Source of the DNA: Angiostrongylus vasorum | Lineage: Eukaryota > Nematoda > Chromadorea > Rhabditida > Metastrongylidae | Direction of reading: 5' to 3' | NCBI GenBank assembly: GCA_018806985.1 | Contig: JADANN010000414.1 | Span: 930,001 to 994,000 of the forward strand | DNA: 64,000 nucleotides | Shown here: in pieces, positions 45,722 to 56,139 of the stretch | Layout: each line of letters opens with the position of its first letter | Numbering within the stretch: position 1 is the stretch's first letter | Position numbers and translations under genes: made by a program | Notes under the pieces: generated by a model | The model's input: only the letters and a program-made list of their open reading frames with translations | What the model was told of the DNA's origin: nothing | The model's database searches: none

Positions 45722-46096
45722 TCATGAAGTCACCGTTGGTTCCATAAAAGCTGCGGCAAACTTTGGTTTCTTGGGATGATTTTCCCCACATTTCTTTATG
45801 GATAATTTCATGACGTAATAGAAAAAAAGCTTTATCGGAGGCGAGTAGAGATTTAATGTTGTATGAAATATGCTATCTGTGTGACAACAAATTTTGTTCC
45901 CTGCTGACATTTCATCTGCTTCAGAGCATCTGTGGAAAGCTCTTATCTGAGTCTGAGCTAACCGTCGATGGAGATCAAATGATGATTGCAGCCGTTTTTT
46001 AGAAGACATCAAGTCGTCCATCCCTTTCCATCTCCTTCGTGTTGGCAAATCGCTCCCGAACATCTTCGGGAAGATGAAAAGCACCAGCTGCTTCAA
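45722..46096 (-). other. unassigned 124-codon frame
   Basis: MKQLVLFIFPKMFGSDL, then MSSKKRLQSSFDLHRR and CGENHPKKPKFAAAFMEP. It is open from ATG to stop. An alternative frame near the start reads FPEDVRERFANTKEMERDG, which also looks protein-like, so a frameshift is possible. No family recognised. Confidence 0.25.
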
Positions 46097-46304
46097 CTCT
46101 AATTCATACAGATCATACCGACAACTCGAGGTGCTGCTTATATGACCTAATCGATTAATCGACAGTGTTATTCAGATTTTTCAAAATTCATTTTTTAATG
46201 TAATTTACACGTAGTTAGTACAATTTCTCCACGTGACACCAAGAATTGCTATACGATTGCGACCTAACTCAAACTGGAATACTCATTGGGAATTTCAAAA
46301 AATG

Positions 46305-46742
46305 TAATGAACAATCACAATAATGCTGAGATATTTGCAAAACTCCGGACCGCAGGTGTTTGCGGTGCGGAACAAACGCGCTATTACCCATTCCAAGGAG
46401 TAGCGCGTTCACCACCACACCACGCGGGTCCTTCCTTGCGGGAAAAAGAGAATAGGCAGTAAATAAAAGGGTTAAGATTGTGATTATAACTACAGCCTCA
46501 GCTTAACTGGGTTCGGTGCCAATTTGGGGCTCCCAGATCAATCCCGCTGACGGGTGATTGGTGATGGCAGAGATCGATAGAACCAGCTGAGAGACAGGCG
46601 AAACGAAGGACCCGCGTGCTGTGGTGGTGAACGCGTTAGCTCCCGGAAAGGGTAATAACGCGTTCGTTCCCCACCTCAGACACCTGCGGTACTGAGTCTT
46701 GCAAATATCTCAGCATCATAGAAGTTATACATATGTTCTTAC
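46305..46742. repeat. two SINE2 copies facing each other
   Basis: The left copy is minus-oriented (GAGATATTTGCAAAACTCCGG, GGTAGCGCG-type interior, GCGGGTCCTT). The right copy is plus-oriented (GGACCCGCGTGCTGTGG, GCGCGTTCGTTCCC-like, CTTGCAAATATCTCAGC). The middle has CAGCTTAACTGGGTTCGGTG, also seen as a fragment near 30585. Confidence 0.65.
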
Positions 46743-46744
46743 GA

Positions 46745-46850
46745 ACTACCATTTTTTAGCTGACGCGAGGTTGGCATAGATGTTTTATCGTTGTTGTTGT
46801 CGTTGTTCAATGGATGGCGCTTCAGCGATTTCGCCTTCCTCAGATGCTGT
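46745..46850 (-). repeat. PLE terminus
   Basis: The minus strand has CTGAGGAAGGCGAAATCGC and GAAGCGCC in the hammerhead-like position, followed by AAAACATC..CCAACCTCGCGTCAGCT, the conserved end of these termini. Confidence 0.6.
46815..46846 (-). ncRNA. hammerhead-like core in PLE terminus, degraded
   Basis: The minus strand reads CUGAGGA, A, GGCG-AAAU-CGCU, GAAG, C, GCC. Confidence 0.4.
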
Positions 46851-47650
46851 ACGTGCCATATTTAACAGTAGCCTCACAATTCGGTGAACTCTATAGTATT
46901 AATGAAGATCCAGCATATAAAAAAGACGCCAATTTTCAAAAACTAACCACCGTTTTTTTTGTGGTTTTTAGAGTCTCGCTCATCAAATTGCTAATCTTTT
47001 GGTAGTAGCTTCCGATGCACGGTAGCCAAGTCGTTAGGTTCTTTAACTACGGAAGTGCATTCTTCAATTTCTATAGTTAAAGTACAGAGAAATATCTTCG
47101 TAATTTATGTGCACTCATCTGTTCTTCTACCTGGTCGTTCATAATGAACGTATTAGTAATCTAAGGTGAAAGCACGTCATATACAGATGCATGGGTTCAA
47201 ATCTAAAGCCTATTGAAGTTGAAAGAATGGATTTAGCGCAAGTAACTGCAACTTCAAGTAGTCATTTTACGGAGAATATCGGTCAGCACCCAAACAGAAG
47301 AAGACAGTTCGTTGGTTGCTTTAACTAGCCATACAGATTTTGTGACACCAAATCCACATGCAAGTGAGAACACGACAGCTGGTTGAAGCAAATGAAACAA
47401 ATATTCTTTTCGCATGATTCCAATATTTACCATAGGAACAGTTAACTGTAAAAGTTGTGAATTCTCGATTCGTATGTGGAGTTTGTAGGTTGTATAATTT
47501 ACAGGATTCCAATGGTTTTAATTCTGTATGAAAAGTACACATTGTCTAGGTGGAGTATTATCATGGTTAGTGGCTACAAGGTGTAGATTGTAAAAGATGG
47601 AAGCTGTGAGATAAATTTTACAGAGAGCAACGTTTACAGCATGAATGAAT
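46851..47650. other. no recognised gene
   Basis: Short frames only, e.g. 46814-47005 (+), which begins inside the PLE terminus, and 47321-47542 (-). No motif. Confidence 0.35.
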
Positions 47651-47654
47651 AGGT

Positions 47655-47830
47655 ATGGCCCAATGGAAGGCAGCAGCACTGACTCGATACATCGGTAGAC
47701 GACCGCCAGTCATCGTATAGGACAGACAAGCATTCAGTCAGCTCTACGAACTCAGTGGAATCCATTGCATGATGAGTGCCACAATAATGGACCAAAGAGG
47801 AAAGCTTCATCCTTTATCCTTTTAATGTTC
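47655..47830 (+). repeat. SINE1 3' half, diverged
   Basis: GCAGCACTGACTCGATACATCG, ACAAGCATTCAGTC, then a CTTCATCCTTTATCCTTTT tail. Confidence 0.65.
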
Positions 47831-47834
47831 ACGA

Positions 47835-48400
47835 AAATAATTTTATGAAAAACACATTCATGAATGCGCATTGTTTGTATACCTAGTCTTTATAAATGTT
47901 GTGAACCCATTCGTTGAACTTCCCTCAATCTCATAATGGAGACAAGTTGTTGTAAATAGTGAATTTTGATATGCAAGTATAGCATGAATGCGAGTACTCG
48001 CTGCGAGATTCAAAGCTCTCAAATGAACTCGTCTAAATACAGCTTTTTTGTATAAGTGTAGAATAAAGCTTCTCGCAGACTTCGGCGAAGAATCCGCATC
48101 GGATAAGCTATCGGATACTTACACTAAGTCTAAAAAGAGCTCGATATGACGAAATAAACGGTGATGAAAAGGATTCACTAACACTTGTCAACCACTTTGA
48201 CCCTAGTCACGTATGACTGAGGTCGTAAATTCCTGAGAAATGTGCCATATATCGATCTTCATAAAAAGTCGTTAGAGGTGAATTGCTTCAGATCTTGGCT
48301 ATAAAACGATTTACGTTGGCCTATCAATGTACTAAGCTAATGCTACTATCATTTCGGACACGTCTGTTCCCAACTCGTCGACCCAGGAAAGATGGGATGT
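47835..48400. other. no gene seen
   Basis: AT-rich spacer. Nothing recognised on either strand. Confidence 0.4.
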
Positions 48401-48402
48401 TT

Positions 48403-48488
48403 CGGTAGCCCAGGGACGGGGATCGAACCAGGGAATACATGTGTGAAGCAGGGCACTTCTACCTAGAGCGCTACAAGCACCTCTAAGA
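48403..48488 (-). repeat. SINE1 head only (tRNA-like)
   Basis: The minus strand has a box A relic (GCTTGTAGCGCTCTAGG) and an intact box B, CCTGGTTCGATCCCCG. It is followed on that strand by CCTGGGCTACC and no SINE body. A tRNA gene is excluded because no acceptor stem closes. Confidence 0.6.
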
Positions 48489-48489
48489 A

Positions 48490-48940
48490 AAAGAACAAAA
48501 GTTCAGCTAGCATTTATCAGCTCATAGCGAACTCTATGAACTGAAATAAAAATTATGAGGATCGAGAAATCTTTGCTAACTAGCTACACACTTTTTCGAC
48601 CGCAGTAAAAATTTCTAAAACAAGTCTTCGACTTGCTTTCCTACTGTCATCATTACCTTTATTTGAAGTGATAGAGAAGAATCTCATTTGCAAGTATGGT
48701 TGTAAGCTTCCTAAGTCTTCTCGTAACCGCCAATTATTGGGAGTTATTAGAAAAAAGTCCCCAGCCAGAGATACAAGGCTTAGTTTTTTGACCAGTAAAT
48801 CATGGTTATTTCATTTCAAATCGCGATGGTGGGCCGTGATTATTGCATAGAATGGTTGATTACAAGAAATGCAGCAATGTTTCCAACACAACTAGTAAAA
48901 TCGTTCTAAATTCCGACACCCATGTGTTTGGAAGATGAAA
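48490..48940. other. no gene seen
   Basis: One 60-codon plus frame at 48668 has no recognised motif. Confidence 0.35.
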
Positions 48941-48944
48941 TATA

Positions 48945-49228
48945 AAAAAGAGCATAAAGCTCTCGGCGTTGATGAATCCCTGAGGGACGCGCCGTGCATT
49001 CGACTTCATTAAGCATCGTTTGCAAGTGAATGAATGCATATCTGGCTTTTACAATGACTCGCGGTGGCCTACCGATGTATCGAGCCCGTGCCGCTATCCT
49101 CCGAGACAAGTCTGATACCAATTTAACGACCCCGGAGGGATGGAAGGCTTGGTGGGCCATGGGCGCAGGATCGATTCCATGTGTGTGATGCAGGGCGCTT
49201 CCGACCACTGCGCCACACGCGCCCCTTT
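48945..49228 (-). repeat. SINE1 copy, near full length
   Basis: On the minus strand: GCGCGTGTGGCGCAGTGGTCGG, GGAATCGATCCTGC, TTGGTATCAGACTTGTCTCGG, the AATGAAGTCGAATGCACGG tail and AAAGCATAA-like end. Confidence 0.88.
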
Positions 49229-49229
49229 A

Positions 49230-49800
49230 GATAAAGACGAAATATAGCAAAAATTACTATATGATACCAACATTATATCTCTAGTGGATAAAGCAAAGCT
49301 TTCCCTTGAGTAGGAGATACTTCAATCAGCATAAGTCTTCTAGTTAACGAAAATTTAGCACCTATTATCGGAAAAAAATAGCACTTGGCCTGTTTGTGAG
49401 ATTTCGCGGCTTCTTCGCATTCTGAAAAATCAACGCTGATTGCCAGTGCGTTAAAGTTGATAACTCCTTGTTCAGTAAAGATTGACCGCTTTCCAGGCAT
49501 TTGTAAGCACAGAATTCTGCATTCACAGACTTTATGAGTTGTTACCTTAATTAACACTGTGCCTCATTAATCAGCGAAGAGCTTCCTATCTTTACTTGTT
49601 CTCTTTTAGCTAATGCACACTTCAGTCAGTGTCCAGTTCCTGTCTTATCACTCTCCGGAAAGAATTAAAATTCTATTACAATGCATAATCGTGTTTCACC
49701 GAGGAGGGACCATCGAAGTGTGGCAAATCCATCCCACTGTTGCAACATAGGTGCCTCAGGAAGCCTCTTCACCTTACAAAGCAATCATTGCGTTTACTTA
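49230..49800. other. no recognised gene
   Basis: The minus strand is open for 94 codons at 49273-49557 (SIFTEQGVINFNALAISVDF in the middle). It has an AATG..CTTACAAATG start and no known family. Confidence 0.3.
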
Positions 49801-49802
49801 AA

Positions 49803-50185
49803 ACTTACTTGATACTTGAACGGCCCGTCCTCACTATTGTGCGGGCCTCAGCATCGTCACCATTTTTCGGAGATTTGCTGGTTAAGGCATTGTGGTTCCC
49901 TGGAATCCCGAGGTCAGCCTGGCCAAGGTCTGCCCCAGGTCTTCACCACCACGGGCTCGCAGCCCTTGTGGATCAGAGGAAGATTTACCACTATGCGGCT
50001 TTGATACCAGAACGGTGGTGGTTCTTGGTATTGGTTCACTCTTAGCTAGGCTTCCTGATGGAAACGCCGGGCTCCTTCTCAGCTTGGGAGACCCTGCCGG
50101 GAGGACGAATCCCCCCGTTGTACATCGCAGTCCGACACCCAGGAACACCTCCCAGCCACGATGAGGCGGTAAACCGTTGGGAGGT
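49803..50185 (-). repeat. R330 copy
   Basis: Full copy in minus orientation: its 3' end is at 49803 (ACTTACTTGATACTTGAACG) and its 5' end at 50185 (CCTCATCGTGGCTGGGAGG on the minus strand). Long frames in it are by-products of GC-rich sequence. Confidence 0.88.
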
Positions 50186-50496
50186 AGTATACTCGAAAAA
50201 GAAAGCATTTATTGGTAACTGAACATTCTCATGGATTTCGTGATAGGACCGAATGTTAGCCGATCTTTGCTGTATTGGTACAAATCACAGAAGTGTTACA
50301 TCCTCGCGTCTCGTCTTTTGTGTCTTCAAACCAGTGTGGTATTGGTAATGACAGTTACTATTACATATGCGATGTGTGTATCGCCGCTTCCAATCGTTCT
50401 CAAACGTCTCAACTAAACGGTGACTTTGGAGAAAATTAACAACGAGTAATACGTCGGATATTGAAGGATTTCGGTGTATAACGCAATCAGTAAGGA

Positions 50497-50705
50497 AAGC
50501 GTGTGGCGCAATCGTTAAAGATGCCCTGTAATACACAAGGTACCTTGGTTCGGCGTCGTGCCCTGCGTTCGGTAGCAGCAATGAGTCGATGTGGTGGACC
50601 ACCGCATTGTATGGGCCAGATATGCACTTAGTAACCTCTAGCGATAGTTGATGAAGTCGAATGCGTTGTGCATCCCTCATGGATTGATCAACATCAACAA
50701 TATGT
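50497..50705 (+). repeat. SINE1 copy with central deletion
   Basis: Head GCGTGTGGCGCAATCGTTAA, TTGGTTCGGCGTC at box B, then AGCAATGAGTCGATGTGG, and the tail AGTTGATGAAGTCGAATGCG. Confidence 0.78.
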
Positions 50706-50709
50706 TGAA

Positions 50710-51330
50710 TACTTTAGTTGTTTGATACTCATTTTGAAGTGGAAGCCGTTAAAAGTGGTAGTACTAGCGCATGGTTAGTCTCAAATTCCAGCTTTATTCA
50801 AGCCATTCACATTATCTCAGCGAACGGTGTTAAACAATACATCTACAGATATTGTTTGCCAACAGTTAACAAGTCGTGTACATTGCAGTGATGATCTTTC
50901 CCTCATCGTCATCCTTCACGCAAAGACTGTTCAGCACGTAGTGTAACTGAAATTGGAATAGAACAGCCGTTTACGGTGCAAAGTATCACCTTAGTTCTGT
51001 TGCGCTCCTGGATATCTTGCTTAAGAGAGTTGATTTCACGTTGAACATCAAAGTTTAACCAACAAGTCAGCTAGCCGTTGAAATGCATTGTCTCTTTACG
51101 ACGTTACGCAATAGTTCCTGCGCAGTAACATATGCGTGTAAATTAGTTAGAATAGTGCTCCTTTAGACATGGTAGCAGGTAGAATTCTCTGCAACGATTT
51201 CAACCCGAAGTTGCATATGAATTACTGACAGCTTCTTCACAGCAACTATTGCTATCTGTCCCCTCACGTATAGACATCAAAGTAATAATTCGCGCATGAT
51301 AACTGGTTCCAGCCAGCTCCAGGCCAACCA
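50710..51330. other. no gene seen
   Basis: No frames of note and no repeat landmark. Confidence 0.4.
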
Positions 51331-51338
51331 ATCCTCCA

Positions 51339-51711
51339 TCACTCTGGCATCAAAATTTGGCGGTAGAATTGTCCAAAGAGCACTCCAATGGATTCGTGAA
51401 GGCCAATGATCGGCTTCGGAGAAGATCTGGGAATGCTCCAGCCCAACCACCACATGATTAAAAAAAAGGGTCTACTGGACCAGCTTACAAATACACTCAT
51501 AAAGAAGACGAAACACCCTACGCAGCAGTTATTCCACACGGAACAAAGCTCTTCAAGGCCTTTATCAATGGCAGTCGCTTGTATTGGAAGGCTTCCTTTG
51601 CTGCCCGCTGTCACACCTATTTTTCCTAACCGTCATCGACTGCTGCGATTGCAGCGCTACTGGGGGCTAATTGATACAGCGGTTAAATTTGATGAAACAG
51701 CCGGAGAATAG
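51339..51711. other. open on both strands, unassigned
   Basis: The plus strand is open 51406-51711 (MIGFGEDLGMLQPNHHMI, SRPLSMAVACIGRLPLLP). Minus 51339-51614 has a strong hydrophobic segment (GCFVFFMSVFVSW). No family can be named. The upstream plus frame ITLASKFGGRIVQRALQW is also protein-like. Confidence 0.25.
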
Positions 51712-51719
51712 CAAGAGTA

Positions 51720-53670
51720 AATTGGCAAAAGAAGGAAATCTTTTCAGATAGAGCACTATTGTCTCGAATACCACAGCTTGTTAGGTTGAATTATGAGCTA
51801 ATTGACAAGAAGTAATTGCTTTCTGATTCCCATCTGCTATAAAGAACTTCTATCTGGAAAAGTTCTCTATCTTTCTAAACAATAACATTTCATGTCCACA
51901 TATGGCCGCCTCACAGTCGCACATCAAACACCGCAATGTAACTTTTATAATCTACTCGGTCAATTATGTTCAGTGTTTCAGGCACAGGTTTGACTTCAGT
52001 AGCACACCAACGATGGCTTATCCGAAGGAGGAGGAGTAACAGTGGAACAGTTTACTACTTCCTTGGAAACAATGAAGCCAATGACGTTGATATTTCAGGC
52101 AGTTAGGTGCAGTCTACTGCAGTCCAAGATCAACAATCCAGACTACACGCGGTTGTATGCCTTCGACGGCCGAGACATACGATCACTCACTTTACCCCCC
52201 GATCGGTAGCGCGGATAATCTGTTCCTCACAACATCTTTCATTGTCATCCTCAATCACCACAACTCACTCACAGTCATACTCACTCATTCTTATTCATTC
52301 ACATTCATCTTTCAGTAATCAGAAGACTATTGTATCCAGTTTCTTAGCTTGTCTACGGTGCAATGTCAGTAGTGGCGGGTGTTTCCAAATGCGTTATGTT
52401 TGCAACGCCATCGGTGGCATGTACTATTCCTCCCGCAATGCATGCTGACATAGCGTTAACCACGACTAGCCGCCTGACTATGTTCCGTATATGACTCATC
52501 ACTTACTGTCCTCATTGATCCGCTAAAATGCACCTCATCGCTATAATGTTGAAATCTTAGCTCAGCCGAAAATACGGCCCGACAGTATCCCTCTCCGCCC
52601 CAGCATACTGCCTCCCTCTCCGCCTCAGCATACAGTCTCCTTTCTCCGCCCCCCAGCATACTGTCTCCCTCAGCCGCCGCGCCGGCCGCGGATAGACGCG
52701 ACGCGGCATCGCTCATAGCTAACCAACGGTTACTTCTTGGTAATTATTCATTATTACTGTTAATGTAATTGTGTTAATTACTTATTAATGGTATAGTAAT
52801 ATTCGAGTGCCATTATCTCGTTGTTAGCCCTCACTTCACAACTAGCCTTAGCACCTCGTAGCTTTAACTCACGTCATTTCTCTACCATTGCTTCTCCATC
52901 GTTACTATTATGTTACCAATGTTGTATTTATGTACTAAACGGCTTAATTACCCAAGTTTGAGGCTGGCAGATCAATACATCAACTAAAAGACCCGCGTGG
53001 CTAATATTCTACACAAACTGAACCGCTAGTAGGCGCCGCTAACTAGCCCTTACATCTGCTACCTTTGCAGACACTTCATAGACCTTGACTATGTTCACTA
53101 ACCTAAATCCAGAGTCCCATATACACTAAATTCAAAGCGGTATTTACCTTGTTCATGTCGATGCAAATTGTGTCGGACTCATTCACCATGTCGCTATGGC
53201 ACTTTAGACCTTAGAGAGCATTTCGTTCCTCTTAAATTTCCTTCTTAGATTTTTTATTAGACGGTAGTTTATTAGCTCAGATTTGTGAGAGTCGAGGATA
53301 GTAACTGCATTCGTTGAGTGGTTTTTGAAGAAGACAATTAGCTAGAGTTTTGCCCAGAACTTCAATGTTACGTCTATCCTAGATTGTCTTATTTGCTACT
53401 GTTGCTCTTCTTGACTCAGGTAGAGCAGCCCAGTTTTTTATAAAGTCATCAAAAATATTCAGTGCAGTTTTCAGTCGATCTTTCTTCATGGTGTCACTGG
53501 TCTGTCAGTGGGGACAATTGGGGAATCAACAAGAATGGTTTTAATCCAATTTAAAAGACGAAATCTACTACTTATACCATTATAAATCATAGTACGCAGT
53601 AGTTATACGCTATTTTTAAAATCTATTCCAATATATTATTACCAGTTTATCTCATTATAGTCCAGAAAAG
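51720..53670. other. pyrimidine-rich stretch with a GC-rich minisatellite
   Basis: No recognisable gene. 52107-52448 is open but Ser/His/Thr-rich (low-complexity CAC/TCA repeats). Contains the GC-rich tandem repeat at 52591-52668. Skewed composition resembles 26411-28440. Confidence 0.4.
52591..52668 (+). repeat. 25-28 bp GC-rich tandem repeat, three units
   Basis: Units CTCTCCGCCCCAGCATACTG + CCTCC, then CTCTCCGCCTCAGCATACAG, then TTTCTCCGCCCCCCAGCATA. Followed by the CpG-rich block GCCGCCGCGCCGGCCGCGG. Confidence 0.85.
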
Positions 53671-53671
53671 T

Positions 53672-53900
53672 AAGGGTGCGTGTGGCGCAGTGGTTGGAGG
53701 CTCCCCGCAACGCACACGTGGAATCGACCCCGCGCATATGGCCCACCATGCCTTCCATCTCTCTGAGGTCGGCAAGTTGCTGCCGGACTATTATGAAAGT
53801 GTTTGGCTGAGTAGAATGTATGTCAATTTGAACTTTCTAGTCTCCGAAGAAGGCGAAACCGCCGAAACGTCAGCAGTTGTCATTACTCTAGTTTCTTCCT
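53672..53900 (+). repeat. SINE1 head fused to a PLE terminus
   Basis: 53672-53795 is SINE1 (GTGCGTGTGGCGCAGTGGTTGG, GTGGAATCGACCC). It switches at about 53796 to a PLE terminal repeat (ATGTATGTCAATTTGAACTT..TCCGAAGAAGG), with a near-perfect hammerhead-like core at 53844-53871. Confidence 0.75.
53840..53874 (+). ncRNA. hammerhead-like ribozyme core in PLE terminus
   Basis: CCGAAGA (one change from CUGAAGA), A, GGCG-AAAC-CGCC perfect 4-bp stem II, GAAA, C, GUC, AGC. Confidence 0.62.
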
Positions 53901-53904
53901 TTTC

Positions 53905-54408
53905 GCAAAGAGGATAAAAAATAGTATAAATTTATCGCACATCTCTTTTTTGTTCCACATCGTTTTCGCTCTTGCTTATGGGCTTTTTTTTCATCACGAT
54001 GTAGACTGATTTTATCACTTCGAAGCAGGCAGTACATACACGTCCAGTGTTAGAATACGCCACACATACTAACATAGTCGATCAGACCGCTCTCTTATCT
54101 GTTGGTCTCCTAATCCTATCGGCCAGCAACACAAACGGATGTGCTGTTAGTCGCGTTGCCTAGTGTCAACCATGTCTGAGCTTCCTGTCAGTCGTTAGCC
54201 ATTCATCCATAAAGTTCATGAAGTAGTTCTCATATTCTTCACAGGCGACCTCATAAGAAATGGAGAAACATAGAACGTGTTTGATTTGCTTAGAAAAAAT
54301 CATTTATACCACTGGAACAATATGCTAAAAAGTCCTTTCTGAACATCTGTAGTGCAATTTTAATTTTAACATCTGTAGTGTGATTTAATTTTAAGTTCTG
54401 AAGTGTTA
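53905..54408. other. no gene seen
   Basis: Resembles 38425-38760 (TTTGTTCCACATCG, TTTCATCACGATGT, GATTGATTTTAT; GGCCAGCAAC..AACGGATGTGCTGTTA; CATCCATAAAGTTCATGAAG), so this is an unnamed repeat of about 330 bases that follows SINE1/PLE sequence in both places. Confidence 0.55.
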
Positions 54409-54422
54409 TACTTATTATTTGG

Positions 54423-54455
54423 CCAACGTTTCGACGTCTTCGTCATCAGAGCTGA
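54423..54455 (-). ncRNA. hammerhead-like core in fold-back left arm
   Basis: The minus strand reads AGCU, CUGAUGA, CG-AAGA-CG-UC, GAAA, C, GUU, GGC. Stem II is shortened by three bases relative to its relatives. Confidence 0.5.
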
Positions 54456-54672
54456 TGATCCGTTTCAGTGGTCCGCAGTCGCTCTTCTTTTCGATGGGTG
54501 TCTTCGCAGTCGTCTCGAATCGAATCGTCTTCAACTGAGCATCGCTTGAATGAGGCAGCCTCACGCAGCAGCGCTTTTTTATAGGAAACCGTTGTCGTTG
54601 ATAATGACTGTTCTTCGACAATAACCTGTTTTTCGAGTAGACGAACGACTGTAGGCCATCGACTCGTATCAC

Positions 54673-54712
54673 CAGCCCTGAGGAAGACGAAGACGTCGAG
54701 GCGTTAGCCGAA
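54673..54712 (+). ncRNA. hammerhead-like core in fold-back right arm
   Basis: AGCC, CUGAGGA, A, GACG-AAGA-CGUC (perfect 4-bp stem II), GAGG (GAAA expected), C, GUU, AGC. Confidence 0.5.
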
Positions 54713-55032
54713 CAAGCCATATTATCAACCTCGTGTTAGCGTGATTAATCCAGGAAGGTACTGATTATTAATGCCAAGGTTAAATCGTGGTCGGTTTCAA
54801 AAATATTACTGGGAGTTGTCATAAAACCATCGGTTCGATCACAATGTGTTAAGTTGTGTTGTACTAATCAAATAGATACTGCTACTTCCTTGCAGCTCAA
54901 ACAGATCCCAGGATCGACTTTCTGTTAACCTCGGCATTGGAATATGAATGCGTCGTTTTCTTGTTCAGCAATAGTGAGATTGTTATACAGTATACATTTA
55001 CTTCCAAAAAAAAACAATACAACACAAAAGTA

Positions 55033-55069
55033 GCTGATGTTTCGGCAGTGTCGCCTTCTTCGGAGCCTG
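55033..55069 (-). ncRNA. hammerhead-like ribozyme core, inverted terminus
   Basis: The minus strand reads CCGAAGA, A, GGCG-ACAC-UGCC, GAAA, C, AUC, AGC. Faces away from the core at 55313. Confidence 0.58.
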
Positions 55070-55312
55070 GAAGCGTATACTGATTGGAACCCGTATGTTC
55101 GCATCAATTTCTGATGTGGGATGGTGCAGTCATCAACCATATGCGACTGTAATCAGCTGTTCTAACCTTCCTCATTGGAAGTCACGAAAAAAAAAGCGGT
55201 GAGTTCCTCAAGAAGCTGTTGATCATGGAATTGGCATAGAGTTTTTCGTCTTTTTTGTAAGTGTTATTGAAGCGTTTGGCCTAGTAAATTGTATGTCAGT
55301 ATACCCTTGCAG

Positions 55313-55347
55313 GCTCTGAAGAAGGCGATACTGCCAAAACGTCAGTT
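55313..55347 (+). ncRNA. hammerhead-like ribozyme core in PLE terminus
   Basis: CUGAAGA (55317-55323), extra A, GGCG-AUAC-UGCC hairpin, AAAA (GAAA expected), C, GUC (55342-55344), AG. Matches the hammerhead core except one G-to-A. Stem III is only the A-C/G-U step, as in minimal dimer-active hammerheads. Confidence 0.6.
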
Positions 55348-55733
55348 ACTGTTGTATTGTATTGTTTTTTCTATGGAAGCAAATGTATGCTGTTTAACAA
55401 CCTCCCGTTTGCTGAACAAGAAAACGAAGCTCACACAGACTTTATCATTAGTCCACACTTTTTTATCGTTCGCTGGAAAGAATTTCGAACTGCATTGCAC
55501 AGTTGTCTGAAAAAAATGAATGCAATGAAGTTGTACCGTCTCGATGTTTTCGACATTTTTAGTAGGGATGTCGCCAACTCACCACAGGAGGCGACCAACT
55601 CACTGTCATAGTGATGAACCCATGTTTTCCGTTTTTAAACAACACGTTTACAATTCCTTCACTGACGTTCTTTTGAAAAGTGTTGATCTCTTCCTTATGG
55701 CATCAACGTCTTTAATTTTCATTATAATCAACA

Positions 55734-56123
55734 ATTCCTGACGGTTTACAGCCTCATCGTGGCTGGGAGGCGTTCCTCAGTGTCGGACTGCGAGGTACAG
55801 CGGGAGATTCATCCCCTGGCAGGGTCTCCAAAGCTGAGAAGGAGTCCGGCGTTTCCATCAGGAAGCCTAGCTAAGAGTAAACTATTACCAGAATCCACCA
55901 CCGTCCTGGTGTTAAAGTCGCATGGTGGCAAATCCCCCTGTGATCCACAAGGGCTGCGACTGCATGTGGTGATGAAGACCTGGGGCAAACTTTAGCCAGG
56001 CTGACCTCGGGATTCCAGGGAACCACAATGACTTAACTAGCAGATCTCCGAAAAATGGAGATTATGCTGGGGCCCGCACTACCAGTGAGGACGAGCCATT
56101 CAAGTATCAAGTATGTAAGTAAG
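55734..56123 (+). repeat. R330 copy with 11-bp target-site duplication
   Basis: TATAATCAACA stands immediately before (55723-55733) and after (56124-56134). The element runs from a CCTCCCAACGG-like head and TCATCGTGGCTGGGAGGCG to TCAAGTATGTAAGTAAG. The 3' end ATTATGCTGGGGCCCGCAC then TACCAGTGA matches the RTE-B 3' end. Confidence 0.92.
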
Positions 56124-56139
56124 TATAATCAACACTAGA

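Larger units (their letters stand above)
54410..54745. repeat. fold-back element with hammerhead-like arms
   Basis: Arms of about 70-80 bases: left GGCCAACGTTTCGACGTCTT..GGTCCGCAGTCG, right CGACTGTAGGCCATCGACTCG..GACGTCGAGGCGTTAGCC, about three-quarters identical as inverted repeats. The right end is TATTATCAACCTCGTGTTAG. Confidence 0.8.
54895..55440. mobile_element. miniature PLE: inverted terminus, 3' tail, direct terminus
   Basis: 54895-55070 is a minus-oriented terminus, 55085-55310 is the PLE 3' tail (same as 21930-22140), 55311-55440 is a plus-oriented terminus. The arrangement is that of the 20536-22140 element with the whole ORF missing. Hammerhead-like cores face away from each other at 55034-55068 (-) and 55317-55346 (+). 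Confidence 0.8.

Noticed and set aside
49882..50208. Long frames on both strands in R330 copies (also 59128-59516, 61257-61658)
   Set aside because: Same sequence recurs six times as a short interspersed repeat; the frames are interrupted differently in each copy.
52107..52448. 113-codon plus ORF
   Set aside because: Low-complexity Ser/His/Thr composition from CAC/TCA repeats; no motif.
35300..54715. Acidic peptide ends such as DSDED and EDVETL in many short frames
   Set aside because: They are translations of the hammerhead-like CUGAUGA..GACGAAGACGUC strings in fold-back arms, not conserved protein tails.
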